Source of the DNA: Pseudonocardiales bacterium
Lineage (GTDB): Bacteria; Actinomycetota; Actinomycetes; Mycobacteriales; Pseudonocardiaceae
Assembly (NCBI GenBank): GCA_025465385.1
Contig: JAODNG010000435.1
Location: 1 to 35,875, forward strand
Reading direction: 5' to 3'
DNA length: 35,875 bases
The notes below the pieces were generated by a model. That model ran no database searches and was not told the DNA's origin. It saw only the letters and a program-made list of their open reading frames with translations. Within the stretch, counting starts at the first letter, position 1. The number at the start of each line of letters is the position of its first letter. The translations under genes and the position numbers were made by a program. Of this stretch, positions 1-7,754 are shown in pieces.

Positions 1-789
1 CTGGCCGCCCCCGCCCCCGTAGAACAGCCCGTTCGCGCCCGCGGAGTTGAGCACCGCAGTCGCCGGCGCAACCGTGGTGGTAAGGAACGCGTTGGCCGCG
101 ACCGCGCCTGCGGCGAGCGCCGAACCCGCGTTGAAGCCGTACCAGCCGAACCACAGCAACCCGGCGCCGAGCAGCGTGGCCGGCAGGTTGTGCGGGCGCA
201 TCGGCTCGCGCTGCCAGCCCCGGCGCCTGCCCAGGACCAACGCCAGCGCCAGCGCGGACATGCCGGAGTTGACCTCGACCGCCGTGCCCCCAGCGAAGTC
301 CAGCACGCCCAGCCGGTTCGCCAGCCAGCCGCCGTGGGCCCCGGAGAAACCGTCGAACGCGAAGATCCAGTGGGCCAGCGGCACGTAGACCCCCACCGTC
401 CACAGCGCGATGAACACCGTCCAGGACCAGAACCGCGCCCGGTCGGCGATCGCTCCGGACAGCAGCGCCGCGGTGATGATCGCGAACATCAGCTCGAACA
501 TGGCGAAGGCCGCCAGCGGAAGACCTTTCCCGACCACCACCCCTGGCACCCGCAAGCCGGCGAAGCCGAACCCGCCGATCAGCCCGGCATGGGAGTCACC
601 GAACGCCAGCGAGAAGCCGAACAACACCCAGATCAGCCCGACGACGCCGAGCGCCGCCATGCCCATCATCATCATGTTGAGCGCGCTGCGGGCCCGCACC
701 ATGCCGGCGTAGAAGAAGGCTAGGCCCGGCGTCATGAGCATCACCAACGCCGCGCAGACGAGCACGAACGCCGTGTTTCCGCTATCCAT
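1..789 (-). CDS. amt: Ammonium transporter (Amt/AmtB family), N-terminal part, runs off the left edge
   Basis: Reverse-strand translation from ATG at 789 reads MDSGNTAFVLVCAALVMLMTPGLAFFYAGMVRARSALNMMMM...; typical Amt N-terminus (TPGLAFFYAGMVR) and 'HWIFAFDGFSGAHGGWLANRLGVLDFAGGTAVEVNSG'. The ORF track misses it because it is open at the edge. Confidence 0.93.
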   Translation of the reverse strand, partial: MDSGNTAFVLVCAALVMLMTPGLAFFYAGMVRARSALNMMMMGMAALGVVGLIWVLFGFSLAFGDSHAGLIGGFGFAGLRVPGVVVGKGLPLAAFAMFELMFAIITAALLSGAIADRARFWSWTVFIALWTVGVYVPLAHWIFAFDGFSGAHGGWLANRLGVLDFAGGTAVEVNSGMSALALALVLGRRRGWQREPMRPHNLPATLLGAGLLWFGWYGFNAGSALAAGAVAANAFLTTTVAPATAVLNSAGANGLFYGGGGGQ

Positions 790-991
790 CACCGGATTAT
801 CGGTCCTTGTTGGTTACGACCGTGGGGCGCTGCGCCGACCGGGCGGCCTATCGGGGCAATGTCGCAGCGGTGGTCCGCGCCCGGTGCGCGGTGCTGGCCA
901 GGGCTGGGCAGAGCGCAAACTCACGGTGCCCGAGCACCTGGTGTCAGGGCGGGCCAAGACTGAACCGACAGCGACGATCCGATAAGCGACA

Positions 992-1354
992 TTATGACAA
1001 AGAGCCGGTGGCTCTCCTACGCACCTTCAAGGAGAGGAAGAAATGCCGAACATCCTCGCCAGCCATGTGCAAGCTGCCGAAGATTTCATCGAGGTACTGC
1101 GGGTCAACCAGGGTCATCGGGACCAGCAGCGGTCGACCGTATTCGCGACGAATCTCCTGGAGCGTCCGCACGGTCAGCCTGCGCTAGATCGGCAGATCCT
1201 GAAAGTCCCCGGTGGGCGCTGGCGGAACCATTCTCTTGAGCACGAATCCAAGGAGCTCCGGATCGACCGTCACGGCCGTGCCCAGACGTTTCGAGAGCTC
1301 CTCCACCAGAGTCGTCTTGCCCGCGCCGAAGGGACCGTTGACCCAGATAATCAT
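992..1354 (-). pseudogene. P-loop nucleotide kinase-like protein (TmrB/AAA-type), disrupted by in-frame TAG at 1184-1186 and apparently C-terminally truncated
   Basis: Translation from 1354: MIIWVNGPFGAGKTTLVEELSKRLGTAVTVDPELLGFVLKRMVPPAPTGDFQDLPI*RRLTVRTLQEIRREYGRPLLVPMTLVDPQYLDEIFGSLHMAGEDVRHFFLSLKVRRRATGSLS*. Walker A GPFGAGKT; family-like sequence continues in the same frame past the TAG. Confidence 0.75.
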
Positions 1355-1480
1355 TGCTCGATCCTGCCGGGTCGTCGTCGCCCACCTCACCCGAGGGCGA
1401 TGACGGTCTCACGAAGGGCCTACTCATCGGGGAGCCGTCCGCACTGCCGCCCAGCTTGACAACGGCGGGCTGTCCCACTC

Positions 1481-3082
1481 CTACGGGACGGCGCCTTCAT
1501 CCCCGCCTGATCCCACTGAGCGGCCCGGACCGGCCGGGCGGCCGAACCAGCGGTGCAGCGCCGACGCAGGTGACGAGTCCGGTCCGGCACCTGCCCAGCA
1601 GACGTACCCGTCGGGTCGGATCAGGACGCGGTCGGCACCTGGTGATGCACCCAGTGCGACGCCTACGGGCGAGTCGACCACACGAGCGATGACGCGGTCG
1701 ACGCCATCTGGTGTCGGCGTCGGGTATGACGCTGGTCCACCGAGTTGCAGGAGCACACCGTGCCCGGACCGCAGCAGTGTGCTGACCGTGGTCAAGCCGT
1801 CTTCGGTCTCCAACGAAAGGTCGACCATCCGGGCGCCGACCAACGGATCGGAGTCGCCGAAGTCATAGCGCAGGTCGAGGCCGGACATCAGTCCGGCCAG
1901 ATAACGGTTTGCGTCGGGCAGTCGCGCCAGAGTGATGATGATCTCACGCAGCGCCCGTACGTCGTCGGCTTCGGGTGGCGGACTCATCAACACGGTTTGA
2001 GCGCGCGTCATCGCGAGTACCCGCGCGCCCACCGGGTGGCGCTCGGTGTGATAACTATCGAGTAGGCCGTCCGGGGCACGGTCCTGGATGTGTGCGGCGA
2101 GTTTCCAGCCGAGGTTCATCGCATCCTGGATGCCGAGATTGACGCCCTGCCCGCCGATGGGCGAGTGAACATGTGCAGCGTCGCCGCCGAACAGAATCCG
2201 GCCGCACCGATAGGCGCTCACCTGGCGGGTTGCGTCGCTGAACCGACTACCCCACCGCAGTGTTTTCAATTTGGTCTCGGCGCCGTGAACGGCGGTCAAC
2301 GCGCGGATCACCTCATTCGCGGTCACCGGCGCCTGGCGGGGCAACGTTTCCTGCTCCGGGCCACCGAAGACGACCCGGTATAGCCCTGTGCTTTCGCCGG
2401 CTTCCTCAAGCGGATGCATCAGCATCCAATAACCACCACCAGTTCGAGTGAGCGTGCTGATGTGCGACACCGACCGCGGCACCGTCGTTGACATGGCAGC
2501 CAGCTCCACATCAGCACTGACCGCGGCCAGCGTCCCGGCCCGACCCGGGAAGTCCATCCCGATCAGCTTTCGGACAGTGCTGTGCCCGCCATCGCACGCC
2601 ACGAGATAGCTGCCCCACAGCACGCTTTCACCGCGACCACCCGACACGGTGACCTCGACGCCGGCATCGTCGCAGGCCAGACCCACCAAGTCGGTGCCGC
2701 GACGAACCCTCACTCCCCGCGCACGCAGGTGGTCCTCCAGCACTTCCTCGAGCTGGTCCTGCGGGAGGAGGACACCGTTGGGGTGGCGGGTACGCCATGG
2801 GCGCGCGTCCAGCGGCACCGGCAGGCCAGCAAAGTGCCCGCCAGCCGACTCCCTCCGGACAGCACGCTGGTTCGCCGCATCGAGCAGGCCGCGCATCGCT
2901 AGCACTTCTGATGTGCGCGGATTGATCCCGCCGCCGCGGGACTGGCCGCTCGGCACGGCCTGCCGCTCGATCACCTCGATGGCCACCCCGGCCAGTGCCA
3001 GCTCACCGGCCAGCATCAGGCCTGTCGGACCTGCGCCGACAACGATCACGTCGACCGCTGGTACCCCTCGCGGCGTGGTCAC
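1481..3082 (-). CDS. FAD-dependent aromatic monooxygenase (PheA/TfdB-type hydroxylase)
   Basis: 533 aa ORF; GxGxxG 'VGAGPTGLMLAGELALAG', DG motif 'ACDGGHSTVRKLIG', GD motif 'ILFGGDAAHVHSPIGGQGVNLGIQDAMNLGWKLA'. Confidence 0.92.
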   Translation of the reverse strand: MTTPRGVPAVDVIVVGAGPTGLMLAGELALAGVAIEVIERQAVPSGQSRGGGINPRTSEVLAMRGLLDAANQRAVRRESAGGHFAGLPVPLDARPWRTRHPNGVLLPQDQLEEVLEDHLRARGVRVRRGTDLVGLACDDAGVEVTVSGGRGESVLWGSYLVACDGGHSTVRKLIGMDFPGRAGTLAAVSADVELAAMSTTVPRSVSHISTLTRTGGGYWMLMHPLEEAGESTGLYRVVFGGPEQETLPRQAPVTANEVIRALTAVHGAETKLKTLRWGSRFSDATRQVSAYRCGRILFGGDAAHVHSPIGGQGVNLGIQDAMNLGWKLAAHIQDRAPDGLLDSYHTERHPVGARVLAMTRAQTVLMSPPPEADDVRALREIIITLARLPDANRYLAGLMSGLDLRYDFGDSDPLVGARMVDLSLETEDGLTTVSTLLRSGHGVLLQLGGPASYPTPTPDGVDRVIARVVDSPVGVALGASPGADRVLIRPDGYVCWAGAGPDSSPASALHRWFGRPAGPGRSVGSGGDEGAVP

Positions 3083-3305
3083 ACTGGAAGCATAAGACCC
3101 GTGGATGCAGCCGATTCACGGCATTGGTTCCACCATCCAGCGGGCCCTGGACGACATAATTCGCACTCCCCGCAGCTCCATTGAGGGCGCTTTAGGTCAG
3201 CTGAAAATGTTGGGAAAAACGCTATGATCGCGACGACATGAAATCGGCTCGGGCGAAGCAGCTAATGCGTGATAACACAGCGGTAATCCTGGCGTCACAG
3301 TTGCG

Positions 3306-3385
3306 CGTAGGTACTCGGGGTCTAGCACCTACGTCACCGTTGCTGTCGGCTACGTATTCGGAAAACGACTCGAGGCTACGTAGCC
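3306..3385 (+). repeat. Nested inverted repeats in the intergenic leader upstream of the glycine-rich peptide gene
   Basis: CGTAGGT (3306-3312)/ACCTACG (3327-3333); GGCTACGTA (3348-3356) pairs with TACGTAGCC inside the 12-bp perfect palindrome GGCTACGTAGCC (3374-3385). Confidence 0.7.
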
Positions 3386-3457
3386 AACCGGGAAGATTTA
3401 CGTGCGGCTACTGATTGCCGGTGGCGGTACACCTGGGCAGGGTATGGGAAGCCGAAT

Positions 3458-3500
3458 CGGGAATGCCACCGATGCGGTGTGTTTCCCGGCTAGTACCGGG
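3458..3500 (+). promoter_or_regulatory. Candidate mutually exclusive RNA hairpins just upstream of the SD of the glycine-rich peptide gene (attenuator/riboswitch-like)
   Basis: Hairpin A: CGGGAA (3458-3463)/TTCCCG (3483-3488) enclosing CACC-GATGC-GGTG (3467-3479). Hairpin B: CCCGG (3485-3489)/CCGGG (3496-3500). Both use 3485-3488. SD AGGAGG at 3513-3518. Confidence 0.45.
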
Positions 3501-3523
3501 ACGACTTTTCCTAGGAGGATTTC

Positions 3524-3799
3524 ATGTCTGACGCGGTGGGTTTTGTGGAGATCGACGGGCAGCATGTGGAGCTACTGCCGGCCCGTACGGTCCTGTCGCT
3601 GTTCAGCGCCGGTGGTTCGGGCGGCGGCCGTGGCGGCAACGGCGGCGTGGGTGGCGAGGGCGGCGTAGGCCGTGGTGGCCTCGGTATCAACGCTCTGAAT
3701 ATCAACGCGTTTGGTGACCAGACCAACAGTGCCGGTGACGGCATCGGTGGCGCGGGCGGCAGCGCCGATGGCGGTGCCGGCGGCTCTGTGTCGGGCTGA
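3524..3799 (+). CDS. Small glycine-rich peptide (91 aa) with a non-glycine N-terminal 'leader-like' segment; function unknown
   Basis: SD AGGAGG 5 nt before ATG; MSDAVGFVEIDGQHVELLPARTVLSLFSAGGSGGGRGGNGGVGGEGGVGRGGLGINALNINAFGDQTNSAGDGIGGAGGSADGGAGGSVSG; strong hairpin downstream; no competing recognisable gene on the other strand. Confidence 0.8.
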   Translation: MSDAVGFVEIDGQHVELLPARTVLSLFSAGGSGGGRGGNGGVGGEGGVGRGGLGINALNINAFGDQTNSAGDGIGGAGGSADGGAGGSVSG

Positions 3800-3808
3800 T
3801 AAGTCGCG

Positions 3809-3844
3809 GCGGTGCCGTTGGATGACGACGTGCGGTGCCGTTGG
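3809..3844 (+). repeat. 13-bp direct repeat GCGGTGCCGTTGG (two copies)
   Basis: Copies at 3809-3821 and 3832-3844, between the peptide stop codon and the terminator-like hairpin. Confidence 0.6.
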
Positions 3845-3847
3845 CCA

Positions 3848-3880
3848 GGGAGGGGTGGTTTCGACGCGGCCACCCCTCCC
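3848..3880 (+). terminator. Terminator-like hairpin downstream of the glycine-rich peptide gene
   Basis: Perfect 11-bp inverted repeat GGGAGGGGTGG (3848-3858)/CCACCCCTCCC (3870-3880), 11-nt loop; no U tract. Confidence 0.7.
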
Positions 3881-4077
3881 GCCATCATCGAACTACTCAC
3901 AGTATCGGCAGGATGCGATTGCAATGTGCGGTTGTCAACGTCTCCAGTCGTGCTCTGAGGTCGAGGGATGTGCGCATTTGTCGTCTTGAGAATGGTGGTT
4001 GCCACAGCCTGAGCAGGGCTGCCAGGCTCGCTTAGATCAACGGCAAACTAACTGAAGCTGCACCGGGCGAGCGCCAG

Positions 4078-5505
4078 GTGCTCACCCGAAGCCCCTGGAG
4101 CTGTTTCATGATGCAAGTCTCATCTCATCATCTGGAGGCACTTCGCACGGTGCTGGCCGGGAAAGTGATCACGGCGGAGGATGCCGACTATGACACCGCG
4201 CGTATCCAGTGGAACAACGACATCGATCGCAATCCGTTAGCGATCGCTCGCTGCGCGTCGCCGGCCGACATCGCGGCGGCGATCACCTTCGCCCGGGAAC
4301 AAGAATTGGAAATCTCTGTTCGCGGCGGGGGTCATGCCTTCTCCGGGACCGGTGTGTGTGATGACGGACTGATGATCGACCTCAGCGCAATGCGCCAGGT
4401 CTCAATTAGTGCTGACGCTGGGCTGGCCAGGGTTGGCGGCGGTGCCACCGTGGCAGAGCTCGACGCGGCAACCCAGGTGCATGGGCTGGCGGTACCCACC
4501 GGGGTAATCAGCCACACAGGCGTCGGTGGGCTGACACTCGGTGGCGGCATCGGATGGTTGACCCACAAGGCGGGATTGACCATCGACAACCTGGTGTCAG
4601 CAGATGTCGTGCTCGCCGACGGCCGCTGCGTGCGTACCTCCCCTGACGAGCACGCTGATCTGTTCTGGGCGCTCCGTGGCGGGGGCGGCAACTTCGGCGT
4701 CGTCACGACTTTCGAATTCCAGCTGCTCCCGGTCGGACCAGAGGTACACCTGGGATTGTTTTTCTGGGGGATGGATCAGGGCGAGGAGGTGCTGCGGTTG
4801 GCCCGCGACGTCGTCCCAAACTTGCCCGTCGAGGCCGGCGCTCAGATCGCGATCGGGCTCAATGCCCCGCCGGCACCGTTCGTACCTCCGCAGTACCACT
4901 TCACGCCCGGCTATCTGCTCATTATCGTCGGGTTCTCCTCCGCGGAGGAACACGCCCGCATCGTTGCGCCGATCCGTGACGCCCTGCCGCCGCTGTTCGA
5001 GCTCGTCACCCCGATCCCGTATGTGGCCTTGCAGCGGACGCTCGACGAGACCGCGCCGTGGGGACTTCTCGGCTATCAGGAGGTGATCTACCTCGACGAA
5101 CTGACTGACGACGTGATCTCGCGGATCGTCACTCAGCTGCCGGCAAAGCGTTCGCCGATGAGCTTCTGCCTGATTTTCCGGCTGGACGGTGCGTATTCGG
5201 CGGTTGGCGACGAGCAGACGGCCTTCGGTGGTCGACGTTCGCCGCGATATGTCGTCAACATCGCCGGCATCGGTGCCAGCCCCGCGGTCTTGAACGCTGA
5301 CCGAGCCTGGGTCCGGTCGTTGTGGAGCGCGTTACGGCCCTTCGCCAGGGACTCGGGTGGCTACGTGAACTCGATGACGGACAACGACGCGGACCGGGTG
5401 CGGGCCTCTTACGGCCCGACCAAGTATGGGCGGCTGGCCCGGATCAAGGCCAAGTACGACCCCGCCAACGTCTTTCACCTCAACGCCAACATCAAACCTG
5501 CCTGA
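4078..5505 (+). CDS. FAD-binding oxidoreductase, berberine-bridge-enzyme-like (PCMH FAD domain); start possibly internal at 4108 or 4111
   Basis: 'SVRGGGHAFSGTGVCDDGLMIDLS', 'GVISHTGVGGLTLGGGIGWLTHKAGLTIDNL', 'DLFWALRGGGGNFGVVTTFEFQL', C-terminal 'YGPTKYGRLARIKAKYDPANVFHLNANIKP'. Confidence 0.93.
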   Translation: MLTRSPWSCFMMQVSSHHLEALRTVLAGKVITAEDADYDTARIQWNNDIDRNPLAIARCASPADIAAAITFAREQELEISVRGGGHAFSGTGVCDDGLMIDLSAMRQVSISADAGLARVGGGATVAELDAATQVHGLAVPTGVISHTGVGGLTLGGGIGWLTHKAGLTIDNLVSADVVLADGRCVRTSPDEHADLFWALRGGGGNFGVVTTFEFQLLPVGPEVHLGLFFWGMDQGEEVLRLARDVVPNLPVEAGAQIAIGLNAPPAPFVPPQYHFTPGYLLIIVGFSSAEEHARIVAPIRDALPPLFELVTPIPYVALQRTLDETAPWGLLGYQEVIYLDELTDDVISRIVTQLPAKRSPMSFCLIFRLDGAYSAVGDEQTAFGGRRSPRYVVNIAGIGASPAVLNADRAWVRSLWSALRPFARDSGGYVNSMTDNDADRVRASYGPTKYGRLARIKAKYDPANVFHLNANIKPA

Positions 5506-5632
5506 ACAGTCCGGGCGTAACCCCATCGAGCACATGACCTCCAGCTGGGATCCTGCCGAATCCCACGGCCGCCGGGCGACGGTACGCTTGGCGCGGGGCA
5601 CGGCGCTGCATCGCATCTGGAGGAGATCGGCC

Positions 5633-6313
5633 GTGACTGACCTGGCCCGCACGCCACCCCGCGGACTGCGCACCCGCCTGTTGGTCACAGTGCTCGTGTT
5701 GGGAGTGGCCTGCGTCGTTGCCGTCGTGCTGCCGGTACCCAGCCCTTCACACATGCGTGACTGGTCGCAGTCTGTCGGCATCGCCGCGCCATTGCTCTTC
5801 TTGCTCGGACACACCCTGGTGACGGTGACACCGGTCCCCCGTACGGTGTTCACCCTCGCTGCCGGGTTGCTCTTTGGACCGGTGCTGGGGGTGGCTCTGT
5901 CGCTGGTGGCAACGGCGCTGTCCGCGGTCCTGGCCTTCGGTCTCGTCCGCCGGTTGGCTCGGGGACTTGTGTTGCCCCATCTGGATCACAAGGTGCTGCG
6001 GGCGGTCGATGCGCGGTTGCGCCGTCGAGGCTGGCTTGCAGTGGCGTCACTGAGGTTGATCCCGGCGGTGCCCTTCTCGGTACTCAATTACTGCTGTGCG
6101 CTGTCGTCGATCCGGTTCCACCATTATCTGGCCGGTACCGTGGGCGTCCTGCCGGGCACGGTAGCGGTGGTGGTGCTCGGCGACGCACTCACTGGAACTA
6201 CCTCGCCGGCCTTGCTCGTGGTTTCGCTGACCGGCGCGGCGATCGGAATGATTGGCCTGATCGTCGAGGCCCGCTCCCCCGTCTCGGTCGCCAAGACGAA
6301 GGCTGCATCCTGA
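5633..6313 (+). CDS. TVP38/TMEM64 (DedA/SNARE-associated) family membrane protein
   Basis: Hydrophobic ORF with 'RTVFTLAAGLLFGPVLGVALSLVATALSAVLAFGLVRRLAR' and 'LAVASLRLIPAVPFSVLNYCCALSSIRFHHYLAGTVGVLPGTVA'; GTG start with upstream GGAGGAG; ORF is open from 5426. Confidence 0.85.
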   Translation: MTDLARTPPRGLRTRLLVTVLVLGVACVVAVVLPVPSPSHMRDWSQSVGIAAPLLFLLGHTLVTVTPVPRTVFTLAAGLLFGPVLGVALSLVATALSAVLAFGLVRRLARGLVLPHLDHKVLRAVDARLRRRGWLAVASLRLIPAVPFSVLNYCCALSSIRFHHYLAGTVGVLPGTVAVVVLGDALTGTTSPALLVVSLTGAAIGMIGLIVEARSPVSVAKTKAAS

Positions 6314-6347
6314 TGAGTCCGGCGCCGATGTACCTGGCGGTGCGGCC

Positions 6348-7754
6348 ATGAGCAGTCCCGCGGATCTCACCGCCGTCCAGCTCGTCGCGGCGTACCGCAC
6401 GGGTGAGCTGTCTCCGGTCGAGGCCACCCAGGCCGTGCTGGATCGTGTCGATCAGCTCGACGGCCAGGTGCGAGCCTTTTGCTTGGTGGACGTCGACCGT
6501 GCGCTCCAGGACGCCAAGGCATCACAGCTGCGCTGGCAGCAGGGCTTGCCGCAGGGTCTGCTCGATGGCGTGCCGACGTCGATCAAGGACGTGTATCTCA
6601 CCCAGGGGTGGCCGACCCTGCGTGGTTCAAGGTTGGTCTCCCCGGACCAGGAATGGCCGCTCGACAGTCCGTCCGTCGCCCGGTTGCGCGAGCACGGCGC
6701 GGTCCTGTTCGGCAAGACGACCACCTCCGAGCTGGCCTGGAAGTGCGTCACCGACAGCCCGCTCACCGGCGTCACGGTCAATCCCTGGGACACCAGCCGG
6801 ACGTCGGGCGGGTCAAGCGGCGGCAGCGGGGTAGCGGTCGCCCTGGGTATGGGTCCGCTGTCGATGGGCATCGACGGGGGTGGTGCGGTCCGCATCCCCG
6901 CATCGTTCACCGCCACGGTGGCGATCAAGCCGACTTATGGCCGGGTGCCGCACTGGCCGGCAAGTCCGTTGGGCACCTTGATCAGTCCCGGCCCGATGGC
7001 CCGCACGGTGGCCGATACCGCGCTGCTACTTGATGCGGTATCCGGTTACGACCCGCGAGATTGGTCCGCCCTACCACCTATCACTCGCCCGTATTCCAGC
7101 ATGCTGGACAACGGTGTGCTGGGGTTGCGGATCGCGGTGAGCCCGACGCTGGGCTATGTCGAGGTCGATCCGGACGTCGCCGATGCAGTGCAGGCCGCCG
7201 CTGGGGTGTTCCGCCACCTCGGCGCGGAGGTCGAGTTCGCCGACCCGGGTTTCGCTGACTGCGCGCAGGAATTCCAGGTGCTCTGGTTCACCGCAATGGC
7301 CAAGACGGTCGAGCGCATGACGCAACCGGAGCTCGATCTTATGGAACCGGCGCTGCAGGAGATCGTCACACAGGGCCAGCGCTACTCCGCGCTGGACTAC
7401 CTGACCGCCACCGCGACCAGGATGGCGATGGGCGCCACGATGGGCGCTTTCCACGAACGCTATGACCTGTTACTCACCCCGACGGTTCCGATCACGCCCT
7501 TCGTCGCGGGTGAGGAGGTGCCGATTGGGTGGCACTCGCAGCGGTGGACCAGCTGGACGCCGTTCACCTACCCGTTCAACATGACCCAGCAACCCGCCGC
7601 GAGCGTGCCATGCGGATGGACCAGCGCTGGAATGCCGATCGGATTGCAGGTGGTGGGGCCGCGCCACGCCGACGACCGAGTGCTCGCCGCATGCGCGGCC
7701 TACGAGCAGGTCGAGCCGTGGGTCTACCGGCGACCTCCGTTATTGCTCCGCTAA
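6348..7754 (+). CDS. Amidase (amidase signature family)
   Basis: 'GVPTSIKDVYLTQGWPTLRGS', 'GKTTTSELAWK', 'NPWDTSRTSGGSSGGSGVAVALGMGPLSMGIDGGGAVRIPASF' (Ser-cisSer-Lys signature), 'PCGWTSAGMPIGLQVVGPRHADDRVLA'. Confidence 0.95.
   Translation: MSSPADLTAVQLVAAYRTGELSPVEATQAVLDRVDQLDGQVRAFCLVDVDRALQDAKASQLRWQQGLPQGLLDGVPTSIKDVYLTQGWPTLRGSRLVSPDQEWPLDSPSVARLREHGAVLFGKTTTSELAWKCVTDSPLTGVTVNPWDTSRTSGGSSGGSGVAVALGMGPLSMGIDGGGAVRIPASFTATVAIKPTYGRVPHWPASPLGTLISPGPMARTVADTALLLDAVSGYDPRDWSALPPITRPYSSMLDNGVLGLRIAVSPTLGYVEVDPDVADAVQAAAGVFRHLGAEVEFADPGFADCAQEFQVLWFTAMAKTVERMTQPELDLMEPALQEIVTQGQRYSALDYLTATATRMAMGATMGAFHERYDLLLTPTVPITPFVAGEEVPIGWHSQRWTSWTPFTYPFNMTQQPAASVPCGWTSAGMPIGLQVVGPRHADDRVLAACAAYEQVEPWVYRRPPLLLR

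Noticed and set aside
3300-3520. Firm assignment of the leader to the c-di-AMP (ydaO) or cobalamin riboswitch class
   Set aside because: Only fragments resemble conserved blocks; I could not find the full ydaO 3' block or a B12 box, so no class is claimed.
3402-3668. 88-aa plus-strand ORF overlapping the structured leader
   Set aside because: GTG start without good SD, overlaps the glycine-rich gene in another frame, Arg/Ala-rich; more likely non-coding leader.
3632-3799. PE-PGRS protein
   Set aside because: Gly-rich but lacks a PE domain and the GGAGGxGG repeat regularity; N-terminus is unrelated.
3511-4005. 164-aa Pro-rich minus-strand ORF
   Set aside because: Mirror of the glycine-rich gene (Gly codons read as Pro on the antisense strand); no SD or domain.
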